A stretch of DNA of 64,000 nt from Flavobacterium cutihirudinis (GCF_003385895.1 NZ_QRDQ01000009.1:434001-498000); one strand, 5' to 3'; positions 46,055-55,963 are shown, numbered from the stretch's first letter. Program-made: numbers and translations. The notes: generated by a model from the sequence alone, not told the origin.

Positions 46055-48544
46055 ATGGTATTTTATAATTTAATCCAAAATATTATTTTTTATAAAATCT
46101 CCAAAACAAAACAAGTTACCATCTTTGTATTTGCTTTTTTTCTTCTTCTACAGCTTTCTAACGTTTCTTATTCTCAAAATCTACCACCAAAAGATTCCTT
46201 AACATCCAAAAGCGATAAAATAGAGAATTTATTAAAATTAGATGAAAACAGAAGTAAGGATCTTTTTAAAGAAAATAAAACACATAGAGAACGTGCCTTA
46301 CTATTTGATGAAATTGCAAAAAACATTCAAAATGCTGACCTTAAACTAAAAACCGGAATTGATTACAAAGGTTTTACCTCAGAACTGGATTATGTCATCA
46401 AATTAAAAAAAACGGCAATTGATGGTATAATCAAAAATAAAAATGATTTTCAAACCCTTAGAAACATTACGGTAACCTCTGTTATGCTAAAAGAATTGCA
46501 GACAAGAGTGGATCTTCAACTTGAAAAAATTCAAAAAAACAATTTAGAACTAAGCCAGATACAAAGTCAAATCGATTCATTGACCATAAAAAAAGCGCTG
46601 TTTATATTACCTAAAGATTCGCTAAGGAAATCATTGTATTATGAACGTTATTCTGAAATGAATTCTCAGGTTAAAAAGCTAAATATCAGATTTAAAAACG
46701 CTTTAGACAGTATTAGTAAATTGCAAATACTTGCCACTAAATTTAAATATGATTTACAAAATGACATAATCGAAACAGATAACATTAGAAAAAATGAGTT
46801 TGGAAATCTTTTTCATTCTGATGGTCGAATTTTCAAAACCAGTTCTAATAAGATGTCGTTTTATGATTCCTTTTTTTATTCGCTTTTTAAAGAATTTGTA
46901 ATATTAGCATTCTTTATATCCAACCATTTCAATACGCTTGTCTTAATGCTATTGCTTGCAGTGGCTTTGATTGTCTATCTTTTGTTTCTCAGAAGCAAGT
47001 ATAAACATGAAGGACTTTACAATCAGATCGAATTCTCAAAGCGAATTTTTAAACACCCTATCGCCTGCGCCATATTGATTTCTTTCACACTTTTTAATTT
47101 TTTCTTTGTTTACCCGCCTTTTGCTTTTACAGCTTTAATTTGGCTTATTTCAATTATTGCCCTCAATGTGGTCAATAAAGAATATTTTAACGCAAAGGAT
47201 AAGTTTATTTGGAGAATCTTTGTTTTGTTAATCCTGTTTACTTTATATGACAACAACATTTTAATTCACTCTGTTCGTGAAGTCTTTCTGATATTAATAT
47301 TAGCCATTTCATCGGCAGCAGTTAGTATTTACAATTTAAAAAAGAATAAAGAAAATCTAAATCCGCTTTTCAAATACAGCTTATATGCATTAATAGCATT
47401 CGAAACTGCAGCTGTGTTTTTTATATTAATTGACCAAAATTACAATTTAGGAAAGTTATTGATGGTCAATGGTATCATTACCGTATTAATGTATTATTTG
47501 TTCTCAAATGCATATCGTCTTCTTGTTGATATTATAAATTATTCAAATTTTATACGGGAAAGAAATGAAGAAAATCAACTTGCTTTAAATGAACTTGAGC
47601 GAGTCAATTTCAAAAAAACGCATAATGCATTATTTATTATCTGCTGGATTATAACGGTTGGAAAAAATTCCTATTTTTTTCATACGATACTGGATCCTAT
47701 CATTGATTTCTTTTATGAACGCAGAACCATTGGAGATATCAATTATTCATACGACAGTATTATAGTTTTCTTTTTTATCATTTTGATTTCTATAATTATT
47801 GCAAAGATTATTGCCTTTCTGACAAACAATTCGATCGGCAATTCTGATGCAAGCAAAAAAAATAAATTGGGAAGCTGGTTGATTTTAATTCAGATTGCCA
47901 TTTTCAGTATCGGAATAAGTCTTGCTTTTATATCATCAGGAATTCCAGTTGACCGCTTAACTATTATTATTAGTGCTTTAGGAGTTGGGATTGGATTTGG
48001 ATTGCAAACTTTGGTAAACAATTTAGTCAGCGGACTTATAATTGCTTTTGAAAAACCGGTTAATATTGATGATACGATTGATATTAATGGACAAACCGTA
48101 AAAATGAAGTCAATTGGTATCAGAAGCAGCGTTGTTGCCACTTTTGATGGCGCCGACGTTATTATTCCAAACGGTGATTTATTAAGTCAACATCTTACAA
48201 ACTGGACATTAACGAATAATAAAAAACGAACCGATATTGCTATTGGTGTAGCGTATGGAACAAATTTAGAACAAGTAAAAACTTTATTAGAAGAAACATT
48301 AAAAAGTCACTCACTAGTTTTGCAAGATCCTGCACCTATTATTTGGTTTAAAGAATTTAACAGTAGCTCAATTGATGTTGTTATTAAGTTTTGGGTTAAC
48401 CACATCAATTTTGCAAATCAAGCCAAAAGCGATCTGATTATTGCTATTGATAAGGTTTTTAGAGAAAACAACATCGAAATTCCTTTTCCGCAGCAAGATG
48501 TTCATATTATAAACAAGAACAGCAAAGATGCTAAGGAAGAATAA
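46055..48544 (+). CDS. Mechanosensitive ion channel, MscS family, with large periplasmic N-terminus
   Basis: An 829-residue channel. The signal peptide is long (cleavage near SNVSYSQ, about residue 41). A helical periplasmic region follows to about residue 265, then roughly ten membrane segments, and a C-terminal MscS core. The pore helix is ALGVGIGFGLQTLVNNLVSG and the beta domain begins EKPVNIDDTIDI. This layout is like E. coli MscK/YbiO-type channels. It releases solutes on sudden osmotic downshift. Confidence 0.92.
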   Translation: MVFYNLIQNIIFYKISKTKQVTIFVFAFFLLLQLSNVSYSQNLPPKDSLTSKSDKIENLLKLDENRSKDLFKENKTHRERALLFDEIAKNIQNADLKLKTGIDYKGFTSELDYVIKLKKTAIDGIIKNKNDFQTLRNITVTSVMLKELQTRVDLQLEKIQKNNLELSQIQSQIDSLTIKKALFILPKDSLRKSLYYERYSEMNSQVKKLNIRFKNALDSISKLQILATKFKYDLQNDIIETDNIRKNEFGNLFHSDGRIFKTSSNKMSFYDSFFYSLFKEFVILAFFISNHFNTLVLMLLLAVALIVYLLFLRSKYKHEGLYNQIEFSKRIFKHPIACAILISFTLFNFFFVYPPFAFTALIWLISIIALNVVNKEYFNAKDKFIWRIFVLLILFTLYDNNILIHSVREVFLILILAISSAAVSIYNLKKNKENLNPLFKYSLYALIAFETAAVFFILIDQNYNLGKLLMVNGIITVLMYYLFSNAYRLLVDIINYSNFIRERNEENQLALNELERVNFKKTHNALFIICWIITVGKNSYFFHTILDPIIDFFYERRTIGDINYSYDSIIVFFFIILISIIIAKIIAFLTNNSIGNSDASKKNKLGSWLILIQIAIFSIGISLAFISSGIPVDRLTIIISALGVGIGFGLQTLVNNLVSGLIIAFEKPVNIDDTIDINGQTVKMKSIGIRSSVVATFDGADVIIPNGDLLSQHLTNWTLTNNKKRTDIAIGVAYGTNLEQVKTLLEETLKSHSLVLQDPAPIIWFKEFNSSSIDVVIKFWVNHINFANQAKSDLIIAIDKVFRENNIEIPFPQQDVHIINKNSKDAKEE

Positions 48545-48561
48545 AATAGCATCAAAAACAA

Positions 48562-48597
48562 AAAAAGGCAGCTGGTAAAAAACAGCTGCCTTTTTAG
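48562..48597. terminator. Bidirectional terminator between mscS and the 48.6-kb gene
   Basis: AAAAAGGCAGCTG and CAGCTGCCTTTTT pair perfectly around an A-rich loop; A-run on one side and T-run on the other serve both strands. Confidence 0.9.
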
Positions 48598-48613
48598 TTT
48601 TATAAAAAAAAGT

Positions 48614-49099
48614 TTATTGCACTTTTGTCTTATCTAATTCACCAATAAACGGAATTGCTTCCAAAATTTCGCTTCTTATAATCGTTTGCAAGTAAACCTC
48701 AAGCTGAATAAATTTTGCGGCATTTATAGCACCTATGGCTTTCTTAGATTGGCTATATGTTTTCTCATATAGTTTCTCATAAGCAATATGATTTTTCAAA
48801 GTAGCTTTAGCCAGTTCATCTGCTTTAGCATCGGTTAAGGTTGCATAATTAGCAGCATAATCATTAATAAGCTGAAATTTGGTCTGTCCTAATGCTTTAC
48901 GACTTACTTCATAATTATCATATATTTTGGTAAAAGCAGCTGCCTGCGTATCAGACAAATTCATATATTGCTTAACTAAATCACTTTTAGATTTCCCATA
49001 AACACTTTGTAAGACCTCTACATCTTCCTTGAAAGACGATTGCGCATTAGTTGTAAACGAGGCAATTGCCATAATAAAAATAATACTTAATTTTTTCAT
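48614..49099 (-). CDS. Exported helical protein of unknown function
   Basis: A 161-residue protein with a clear signal peptide (KKLSIIFIMAIASFTTNAQ). The mature part is almost entirely helical and charged (LSDTQAAAFTKIYDNYEVSRKALGQ), reminiscent in style of Spy/CpxP-like periplasmic proteins and of the protein at 63376-63834, but I see no LTxxQ core. A TATATTTG box (49148-49141, minus) supports a promoter of its own. Confidence 0.75.
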   Translation of the reverse strand: MKKLSIIFIMAIASFTTNAQSSFKEDVEVLQSVYGKSKSDLVKQYMNLSDTQAAAFTKIYDNYEVSRKALGQTKFQLINDYAANYATLTDAKADELAKATLKNHIAYEKLYEKTYSQSKKAIGAINAAKFIQLEVYLQTIIRSEILEAIPFIGELDKTKVQ

Positions 49100-49140
49100 A
49101 GTTTTAATTTTAAATTTGTTTATAGATAATTATGCATTCT

Positions 49141-49148
49141 CAAATATA
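49141..49148 (-). promoter_or_regulatory. Probable -7 box of the helical exported protein gene
   Basis: TATATTTG on the minus strand, 42 bp before the start at 49099. No -33 match seen. Confidence 0.45.
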
Positions 49149-49170
49149 CTGAATTCTAACGTTTTACAAT

Positions 49171-50061
49171 TTAAAAAAAGGAATATTGATATACGGCTGA
49201 AAGCGCATAATAATCCAAACCATTATTGGTAAAAGCTCCAACATGATATTGAAACCTAATTGATTGCCCTTTTGCAATAGGTGTTGAAAATGTTCCTCCT
49301 ACTCTCCAGTTATCAATTTGACTTGCTTCAGGGACACCATCAATTATCGTTTTTCCACCAAAAAACCAAGTTGTATTAAAACCAACCCACATATTATTTT
49401 TGAAATAATAACTCGCATGTGCCTGCAAGCTAAAAGTTGGCTTTTGTTCCATTTTTTTTCCTAAAAAATCATTATTGTCCGTATAAAACCAAACTCCACC
49501 GTAAGCCTCCGCATATACATGAGCGAATCGTTTTGAAATACCTATTTCAGGTTTTACTCCCCAACGGTTTGTACCAATATTAACTCGTTTGTCTTCATAA
49601 TATCTTCCTGTCGGAATGGAAGTCACCAAGCTAACCCCTAAAATTGTTTTTTGTTGAAATGATCGAAACTCACTTTTATCAAGAGCCGGAGAACCTAACA
49701 AATTTATTCCAAATCGCACTTTTGTATCGGCAAAACCAGTTCTTGAGCCGGTTACTAAGTCACCAGCAACCAAAGCAGATCCGTCCATAAAAGTAAATGG
49801 AAGAGAAACCTGAACGCGTGCAAGTTTATTCGCCAAACCAAAAGTCCTGACATAACTCACCGCCAAATTATGACTCTGGAGTTTAAAATCTGAAATAGGA
49901 AGTGTTGGCTCTGTTACAACATTTCCGTCCATAAATACATATCCTAACGCGGCTACATTTAATTTTTTGGGAACATTGGCATAAGCTCTTGGCTCTAAAT
50001 CCTGGCTATAACATATAATATTAAATAGAAATAGCGTTGCACAGAAGTATTTTTTTGGCAT
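49171..50061 (-). CDS. Outer-membrane beta-barrel protein, transporter-like (MetA-pathway phenol degradation type)
   Basis: A 296-residue exported protein ending in an aromatic residue (YQYSFF), as barrels do. After the signal (to about residue 19) it has repeated amphipathic strands such as KLARVQVSLPFTFMDG, TGFADTKVRFGINLLGSPA and SIPTGRYYEDKRVNIGTNRWGVKPEIGISKRF. This GTNRW-type block is seen in proteins annotated as MetA-pathway phenol degradation or simply transporter. Start is 36 bp after the DUF4251 gene, so they likely share a transcript. Substrate unknown. Confidence 0.8.
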   Translation of the reverse strand: MPKKYFCATLFLFNIICYSQDLEPRAYANVPKKLNVAALGYVFMDGNVVTEPTLPISDFKLQSHNLAVSYVRTFGLANKLARVQVSLPFTFMDGSALVAGDLVTGSRTGFADTKVRFGINLLGSPALDKSEFRSFQQKTILGVSLVTSIPTGRYYEDKRVNIGTNRWGVKPEIGISKRFAHVYAEAYGGVWFYTDNNDFLGKKMEQKPTFSLQAHASYYFKNNMWVGFNTTWFFGGKTIIDGVPEASQIDNWRVGGTFSTPIAKGQSIRFQYHVGAFTNNGLDYYALSAVYQYSFF

Positions 50062-50097
50062 AAACTAAAGAATTGGCAAACAATTAAATTGTAACTC

Positions 50098-50619
50098 TTA
50101 TTTTTTAACTTCATCCGTTTTTGGTGCTTCGATTTCACCATCATAGGAAATCGGTCCTCTGTTATTACTGGAAACAGAAAGCGAAGCGCCACCATTGAAA
50201 AAAACAGTAAGCAAAAGATCATAAACATCATCTTTGCCTTTTACTGTAGCTTTTATGAGATAGTTTTTTTTCTTTTTTTCAATATTTATATTATCCGAAG
50301 TTCCTTCAAACTTAATTCCGCCATCGCCCCCATACGCAACATTGTAAGCACGTCCAAAAAAAGGAAGATCACAGGTTATTTTTTCTTCATTGAATTTCAA
50401 AAAATAAGTATTATAATCTAAATGCAGCAGTCGCCCACCTTGAGGCGTAGCTTTTTGCGCTTCAAAAACAAAATTCTTAGCATCAATTAATGCTTCAATT
50501 TCTTTCTGTTTTTGCAGCTCTCTCTCTGCCTTGAGCTCTTTTTTGGATTTTTCCTGCGCTACTGCAGAAAAATTAAAAAAGCAGATTAACACTAGTAAAA
50601 TGGATAATTTAGCTGACAT
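50098..50619 (-). CDS. DUF4251 domain protein, exported
   Basis: A 173-residue Bacteroidota-specific protein of unknown role. It has a signal peptide (ILLVLICFFNFSAVAQ), a charged helix (KSKKELKAERELQKQKEIEALIDAKNF), then DUF4251 with LPFFGRAYNVAYGGDGGIKFEG and a beta-rich end. It is the middle gene of the run META - DUF4251 - outer-membrane protein, with gaps of 34 and 36 bp. Confidence 0.87.
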   Translation of the reverse strand: MSAKLSILLVLICFFNFSAVAQEKSKKELKAERELQKQKEIEALIDAKNFVFEAQKATPQGGRLLHLDYNTYFLKFNEEKITCDLPFFGRAYNVAYGGDGGIKFEGTSDNINIEKKKKNYLIKATVKGKDDVYDLLLTVFFNGGASLSVSSNNRGPISYDGEIEAPKTDEVKK

Positions 50620-50653
50620 AAAATATAAATTTAGTAGAATTAAACAACTGAAT

Positions 50654-51079
50654 TTATTTTTTCGTAAATCGCATCATTGCAATATCTCCTGAAATAAAAT
50701 TTAAAGTTTTTCCGTCATCTGTAACATCATAGGAGGTAATTTTTTGAAGTGTATTCATAAAAACCTGCTCACCCTTTCCGTCCATGCACATCATCTTGGT
50801 AACCGCCATTGGCTGAGTAAAATCAATTTTATTACCCGTAACACTCAGTTTTCCGTTAAAAGAGTTGCAACCATTGTTACCGGAAACATGATTCTCTTTT
50901 ACATTAAAATTAATTGCCGGTTTCTTATTTGGATACAAATCATCAAAAGTTTTTTGTGAATCCATAATATAATTTAGTTCCCAATTTCCATCTATTTTAG
51001 AAACTGAATCCGCCTTTTGGCATTTACAGGAAATTAATAAGGCAGTAATAAAAACAAGCGTAAACAAATTCTTCATCAT
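50654..51079 (-). CDS. META domain lipoprotein
   Basis: A 141-residue protein with a lipoprotein signal (ITALLISCKCQK, Cys18) and a META/HslJ-like domain: DGNWELNYI, SGNNGCNSFNGKLSV and MAVTKMMCMDG. The NGCN and TKMMC cysteines are conserved in the family. HslJ-type proteins are linked to heat or antibiotic tolerance in E. coli, but a direct role here is unproven. It is first in a three-gene minus-strand run. Confidence 0.9.
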   Translation of the reverse strand: MMKNLFTLVFITALLISCKCQKADSVSKIDGNWELNYIMDSQKTFDDLYPNKKPAINFNVKENHVSGNNGCNSFNGKLSVTGNKIDFTQPMAVTKMMCMDGKGEQVFMNTLQKITSYDVTDDGKTLNFISGDIAMMRFTKK

Positions 51080-51292
51080 AATATTAAGTGTTAAAAATTA
51101 ATGAATTAGAAAACGAGACTTGGGAAATTTTTCGTTAAAAACCTATACGAATTTACACAATATTTTTGGGTTCTCACTTCAAACCTTCATTAATTTACTA
51201 CTAATAGTTTTAGATTTATTTAACTTTTAACAGTAATTATATCGACTTTTTTATGTTAAATTTACTTAATCATTAATTTAAAAGCCCAACAT

Positions 51293-51820
51293 ATGAAAAA
51301 AGTAATTGTTTCGTTCGCTATAATTACAGCCTTAATTATTGGCTGTAAGACCAATACAAAATCAAATGATGCTAAGACTCTGACCGTTAATTTGGAACCA
51401 AAAAGTAACAGTACCGTAAGCGGAACTGCAACTTTTACAGAGAAAAACGGAAAAGTAACTTTTGTAGCAAAAGTGGCAGGTTTACAACCTGGAGTTCATG
51501 CAATTCACATTCACGAAAAATCAGATTGTTCATCAGCTGATGGAAGTTCTGCCGGAGGACACTGGAATCCTACCTTTAAAAAACACGGTAAATGGGGAAC
51601 CGGAGAATATCATAAAGGTGATATTGGCAATTTTACCGCTGATGCCAAAGGAAACGGAACAATCACATTGACTACTGATGAATGGTGTGTAGGATGCGGA
51701 GATGAAACCAAAGATGTTTTAGGAAAAGGTTTAATCGTGCATCAGGGAACTGATGACTTTACAACCCAACCTACCGGAAATGCCGGAGGTCGAGTTGCTT
51801 GCGCCGGAATCATCAAATAA
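51293..51820 (+). CDS. Cu/Zn superoxide dismutase family lipoprotein
   Basis: A 175-residue protein that dismutates superoxide in the envelope. The signal ends ALIIGCKTN (Cys18 lipidated). All metal ligands are present: HAIHIHE, GGHWNP, KKHGK, EYHKGDIGN and the C-terminal VHQG; the active-site Arg is in GGRVACAGI. Two cysteines (SDCSS and RVACA) can form the structural disulfide. It is monocistronic with a terminator. Confidence 0.94.
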   Translation: MKKVIVSFAIITALIIGCKTNTKSNDAKTLTVNLEPKSNSTVSGTATFTEKNGKVTFVAKVAGLQPGVHAIHIHEKSDCSSADGSSAGGHWNPTFKKHGKWGTGEYHKGDIGNFTADAKGNGTITLTTDEWCVGCGDETKDVLGKGLIVHQGTDDFTTQPTGNAGGRVACAGIIK

Positions 51821-51830
51821 TCTAGAATAT

Positions 51831-51868
51831 AATAACCACTATTTTTCACAAAATTTAGTGGTTATTTC
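51831..51868 (+). terminator. Terminator of the superoxide dismutase gene
   Basis: AATAACCACT and AGTGGTTATT form a 10-bp stem around an AT-rich loop. Confidence 0.75.
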
Positions 51869-51901
51869 ATTTAAAATGAATTCTAACACAAGAAAAAAAA
51901 G

Positions 51902-51909
51902 TAGCTTTG
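51902..51909 (+). promoter_or_regulatory. Probable -7 box of the LETM1-related gene
   Basis: TAGCTTTG, 21 bp before the start codon; no good -33 box. Confidence 0.45.
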
Positions 51910-51929
51910 TAGCCTCAAACTAAAAGTTA

Positions 51930-53132
51930 ATGATTAACCCATCGGCACCAGGCTGGATAGATAAGTTTTTTAGCGAACAAAAGTTCTCAGAAGCGATTCC
52001 TTTTGAAACCGCAGATTCATTCTACTTTAAAGTTAGAGATACCGGATTTATTTACGGACATATCATTGCGATTGATTCCCAAATCCCAATTCCTATAAAG
52101 GGCTGGTTTAAAACCGAAATTTCTAAAGTCGCTTTATTAAATACACTTTATCATATTTTTTGTCTGGAAAAAAGGAATTCAGAACCCAACAATTTTATTG
52201 CAGAGGTTTTTAAATTTTATAAAGAAATGAATCCGGAAGGTTTCAACTTGTTTAAAATTCTTCTTCCAAAGGATACGCCATCTTTATCTTTAGAAAAAAT
52301 AATCGATCAAAGAGTACAAACCAACGATAGTATCATCAGTAAAAACTTTTCGCATCTGGTTACCAATGCTTTATTGTTTATTGATGTTCTGGCTTTTAGA
52401 CAATATTTAGAACATGGTTCAATTCCTGATAAGTACTTAAAGCGCATCGAAGAAACAGTTCTTGGTATTGTTGGTCTGGCTTTAAAAACCAAAACAATAA
52501 AATCACAGCACGACGATTTATTGATTAAGCTCTTTGAAGCATCTATTCGTTATTCGAAATTCTCGAAAGTTACGGTTGAAACTTTAGAAACCTTACAACT
52601 GGATTATTTCAGCAACAAATTAGAGCATTATTACTTAATCGATATGGCCGGAATGGCTTTATGGAGTGATGGCGTTGTTGAAAACGAAGAAGCTTATTTC
52701 CTGTATTCGCTGGGATCAATGATGCATGTACCTGATGAATTTGTAGCTAAAAGTATCGCAACAACGAATACTTTTATAACAACACATAAAGAGAAAATTC
52801 CGTATTTCAATTATTCAAATCCGGTAAAACACTTTTACGATCAAATGACGCACATGGTCGTAAAATTAATTATAAGAAATAAAAACAGACTAGTTAAGGA
52901 AATTGTTCAAAGTAAAGAACTTATGGTTCTTCTTGCCTACTCTACAACCAGAGATTTGGATGCAAAAGAAAAGAAAAAGGTAAAGAAACAACTTTTGGAT
53001 ATCTGTAAAACCATTCCTTCCCTTACTATATTTTTACTTCCGGGAGGAAGTTTATTATTGCCGATTCTAATAAAGTTTATTCCAACAATGTTACCATCTG
53101 CATTTAATGAAAACCTTGACGAAAACGAATAA
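51930..53132 (+). CDS. LETM1-related biofilm-associated protein
   Basis: A 400-residue protein found in Flavobacteriia under this name. Most of it is soluble and helical, with MALWSDGVVENEEAYFLYSLG resembling a TerB-like core. The C-terminus (KKKVKKQLLDICKTIPSLTIFLLPGGSLLLPILIKFIPTMLPSAF) matches the LETM1-type membrane segment known from mitochondria. It may act at the inner membrane in ion balance, but the biofilm link comes from family naming, not from this sequence. Confidence 0.85.
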   Translation: MINPSAPGWIDKFFSEQKFSEAIPFETADSFYFKVRDTGFIYGHIIAIDSQIPIPIKGWFKTEISKVALLNTLYHIFCLEKRNSEPNNFIAEVFKFYKEMNPEGFNLFKILLPKDTPSLSLEKIIDQRVQTNDSIISKNFSHLVTNALLFIDVLAFRQYLEHGSIPDKYLKRIEETVLGIVGLALKTKTIKSQHDDLLIKLFEASIRYSKFSKVTVETLETLQLDYFSNKLEHYYLIDMAGMALWSDGVVENEEAYFLYSLGSMMHVPDEFVAKSIATTNTFITTHKEKIPYFNYSNPVKHFYDQMTHMVVKLIIRNKNRLVKEIVQSKELMVLLAYSTTRDLDAKEKKKVKKQLLDICKTIPSLTIFLLPGGSLLLPILIKFIPTMLPSAFNENLDENE

Positions 53133-53163
53133 AAAAAAATCGCCCCTTAAGGCGATTTTTTTC
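53132..53163. terminator. Bidirectional terminator between LETM1-related and carbonic anhydrase genes
   Basis: AAAAATCGCC, CCTTAA, GGCGATTTTT with runs on both sides; serves the two convergent genes. Confidence 0.88.
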
Positions 53164-53171
53164 TTTATTTA

Positions 53172-53807
53172 CTAAAGATCAAGCTGATATACACTGTCCA
53201 ATTCATCGTTTGAACTAATTGTTACATTCAAATCAGTTACAAATCCTGAATTCAATCCGTAAACCCAACCATGAAGCATTAAGTCCTGTCCGTTTTTCCA
53301 AGCTCCCTGAACGATTGAAGTTTTAGCTAAATTATAAACTTGTTCTTTAGCATTGATTTCAACAAAAGCATTAAAACGCTCTGTTTCATCTTCAATTGAG
53401 TTTAAATATTTATCATGTAAACGATATTCGTCTTTAATGTGACGAATCCAGTTATCGATAATTCCAACTGATTGATTTCCCATTGCGGCTTTTACACCAC
53501 CACAACCGTAGTGTCCACAAACAATAATATGCTTTATTTTCAAAACATTTACCGCATAATCAAGAACACTCAACATATTCATATCAGAGTGAACAACCAT
53601 ATTTGCAATGTTTCTGTGTACAAAAACTTCTCCTGGTTTTGCACCAACAATTTCGTTGGCCGGAACACGGCTGTCAGAGCATCCAATCCATAACAATGGT
53701 GGTTGTTGCCCTTTTGCCAGATCAGAAAAATAATTTGGATCTTTAGCTAACGAAGTTTCAACCCACTTTTTATTGTTTTCTAATAACTGCTCATAAAATT
53801 TTCTCAT
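53172..53807 (-). CDS. can: Beta-class carbonic anhydrase
   Basis: A 211-residue enzyme interconverting CO2 and bicarbonate. Zinc ligands are Cys43 and Asp45 with Arg47 (CSDSRVP), and His99 and Cys102 (HYGCGG), the classical set. The length is normal for the Can/CynT type. It lies 120 bp downstream of the SulP transporter on the same strand, a pairing common in bacteria and consistent with bicarbonate supply. Confidence 0.95.
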   Translation of the reverse strand: MRKFYEQLLENNKKWVETSLAKDPNYFSDLAKGQQPPLLWIGCSDSRVPANEIVGAKPGEVFVHRNIANMVVHSDMNMLSVLDYAVNVLKIKHIIVCGHYGCGGVKAAMGNQSVGIIDNWIRHIKDEYRLHDKYLNSIEDETERFNAFVEINAKEQVYNLAKTSIVQGAWKNGQDLMLHGWVYGLNSGFVTDLNVTISSNDELDSVYQLDL

Positions 53808-53927
53808 TTTCTATATTTTTTGAATGGTATTTCTATTGCTTAACTGCATTAAAAAGAACTCTTGTAAAGTTACCTAATTTTTGACATTTACTATGTAATA
53901 GAAATATTTTAATTTTTTTTATTTGTT

Positions 53928-55577
53928 TTAAAATTCCTCCTTCACCGTTTCTTTTTTCACCAAAGCTCTTTTAGCAACATCATAATAATGTTCGATTGTA
54001 ACATGATTATTGTTTTCCGGAGTATTTTCCAGTTCGTATGCTTCTTTAAAACCTTTCAGTTTTACTTTGATATTTTCATCAATTGCACGGGTTTCTTTAA
54101 ACTCACGAATTAAATCCAAAACATCATGAGCAATATATTCCGTATCATGAGCATTAATAACTACTCTTGAATTTTCAGGAATATCATTCAATGTTTGTTT
54201 TATAGCCGCTTTATTTAAAAATGAAACTTCCTGAGCTAAATCGATATGAATGATATCTCCATCCTCATATTCTTCTTTCTTGAAGTTGTAAGCTCTTTTT
54301 AAATTTCCTCTTAAAACAAAAATTATACTGATAACAATTCCTAAAGCAACTCCTTTAAGCAAATCTGTCGCAACTACAAAGACCAAAGTTGCAATGAAAG
54401 GGATAAACTGGTATTTTCCCTTTTCCCAGAAATGCATAAAGGTTGCTGGTTTTGCTAATTTATATCCTACCAAAATTAAAACTGTAGCCAAAGTTGCCAA
54501 TGGAATCTTATTTAAAATTGCAGGAATAGACAAAACACTTATTAATAAAAGTACACCATGAATAATGGAAGACATTTTAGATTTTGCACCTGCATTATTA
54601 TTTGCAGACGATCTTACAACCACAGATGTCATTGGCAATCCGCCTAAAAGTGAACTTATGATATTACCAACACCTTGTGCTCTAAGCTCTACATTGGTAT
54701 CTGTGTAACGTTTTTGAACATCCATTCTATCTGAAGCTTCGATACACAAAAGTGTTTCGATGGATGCCACAATAGCAATTGTAACCGCAACAACCCAAAC
54801 TTGAGGATTTGTTACTGCAGCAAAATTTGGTGTAACAATAATCGATTTAAATTCGTCGAATGATTTTGGAACAGGTAATGAAACCAAATGTTCTTTTGCA
54901 ATAGCCAATGAACTTCCTGTAGAAACAAAAAACTCATTTAGTAAAACTCCCAATATTACAGCCACGAGTGCTCCAGGAACAAGTTTTAATCTTTTTAAGA
55001 AAGGAACTTTATCCCAAGCTAGTAATACAACTAACGAAACCACCGAAACGACAACTGCTCCAAGTTGAATATGATTTAAAACATCAAACAAGAATGAAAA
55101 AGAATTGCTTCCGTCGTTTTGAACAAAAGCCTGATCTCCTTCAAAATCAGCATCATATCCAAATGCATGTGGGATTTGTTTTAAGATGATAATGATTCCG
55201 ATACCGGCAAGCATTCCTTCAATAACATTGGTTGGAAAATAATTTGATATACTTCCGGCTTTCAAAAATCCTAATGCTAATTGAATTAATCCAGCGATAA
55301 ACACAGACAGCAAAAACACATCAAAAGCACCAAAATCAGTAATAGCGGTTAAAATAATTGCTGTTAATCCAGCGGCTGGACCAGATACGCTAATATGAGA
55401 CTGGCTCAAATAACCTACCACTATACCACCAATAACACCGGCAATAATTCCAGAAAATAAAGGCGCTCCAGAAGCCATTGCAATACCAAGACACAACGGA
55501 AGAGCTACCAAGAAAACCACTAAACCTGAGGCAAAGTCAGATTTAAGGTTGGCAAAAAGATTGATTTTTTTTGTCAT
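53928..55577 (-). CDS. SulP family inorganic anion transporter
   Basis: A 549-residue permease. Residues about 10-420 hold the sulfate-transporter core with 12-14 membrane segments (FASGLVVFLVALPLCLGIAMASGAPLFSGIIAGVIGG; SVSGPAAGLTAIIL; GLPMTSVVVRSSANNNAGAKSKMSSIIHG), and the C-terminal 90 residues form a STAS domain. Neighbouring carbonic anhydrase suggests bicarbonate as substrate, as in BicA-like and Sul-CA systems, but sulfate cannot be excluded. Confidence 0.92.
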   Translation of the reverse strand: MTKKINLFANLKSDFASGLVVFLVALPLCLGIAMASGAPLFSGIIAGVIGGIVVGYLSQSHISVSGPAAGLTAIILTAITDFGAFDVFLLSVFIAGLIQLALGFLKAGSISNYFPTNVIEGMLAGIGIIIILKQIPHAFGYDADFEGDQAFVQNDGSNSFSFLFDVLNHIQLGAVVVSVVSLVVLLAWDKVPFLKRLKLVPGALVAVILGVLLNEFFVSTGSSLAIAKEHLVSLPVPKSFDEFKSIIVTPNFAAVTNPQVWVVAVTIAIVASIETLLCIEASDRMDVQKRYTDTNVELRAQGVGNIISSLLGGLPMTSVVVRSSANNNAGAKSKMSSIIHGVLLLISVLSIPAILNKIPLATLATVLILVGYKLAKPATFMHFWEKGKYQFIPFIATLVFVVATDLLKGVALGIVISIIFVLRGNLKRAYNFKKEEYEDGDIIHIDLAQEVSFLNKAAIKQTLNDIPENSRVVINAHDTEYIAHDVLDLIREFKETRAIDENIKVKLKGFKEAYELENTPENNNHVTIEHYYDVAKRALVKKETVKEEF

Positions 55578-55657
55578 AACACAATACTAAAAAAATTATT
55601 CATTAAAGATTAACCCCATTTATTCAAATGCGGTAGAGTTCAAAATAATCGGAAGTA

Positions 55658-55963
55658 TTATGCTACGTTGGGAGGTGGAGCAAATATGCTCGGAGAAATA
55701 TTGTCAAGTTTTACAATATTTTCAGAAATAATAGTTTTCTTCTCTATATAAACAGGAATGATAACTTCATGCTCAAGAATTGAAGGATGCATTACATTTT
55801 TAAGTTCTTTATGCACTTCTTCTTCAGCAATACTAAAAGATACAGTCGCACTATTCCCTTTCTTTAACACCTGAACAATTGTTGGGGTCGATAAGAAGGC
55901 AATGAATATGAATAATAATATGCGAGCTATAAATTTCATTGAGGCAAAAATAGCGTTAAACAA
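55658..55963 (-). CDS. Small exported or membrane hypothetical protein
   Basis: A 101-residue protein with no recognised domain. An ATG at 55939 (MKFIARILLFIFIAFLSTPTIV) would make a cleaner signal or anchor segment than the first ATG at 55963. The rest is hydrophilic and ends Pro-rich (SPSIFAPPPNVA). It lies between SulP and dps on the same strand, with an 80-bp gap to SulP. Confidence 0.6.
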   Translation of the reverse strand: MFNAIFASMKFIARILLFIFIAFLSTPTIVQVLKKGNSATVSFSIAEEEVHKELKNVMHPSILEHEVIIPVYIEKKTIISENIVKLDNISPSIFAPPPNVA

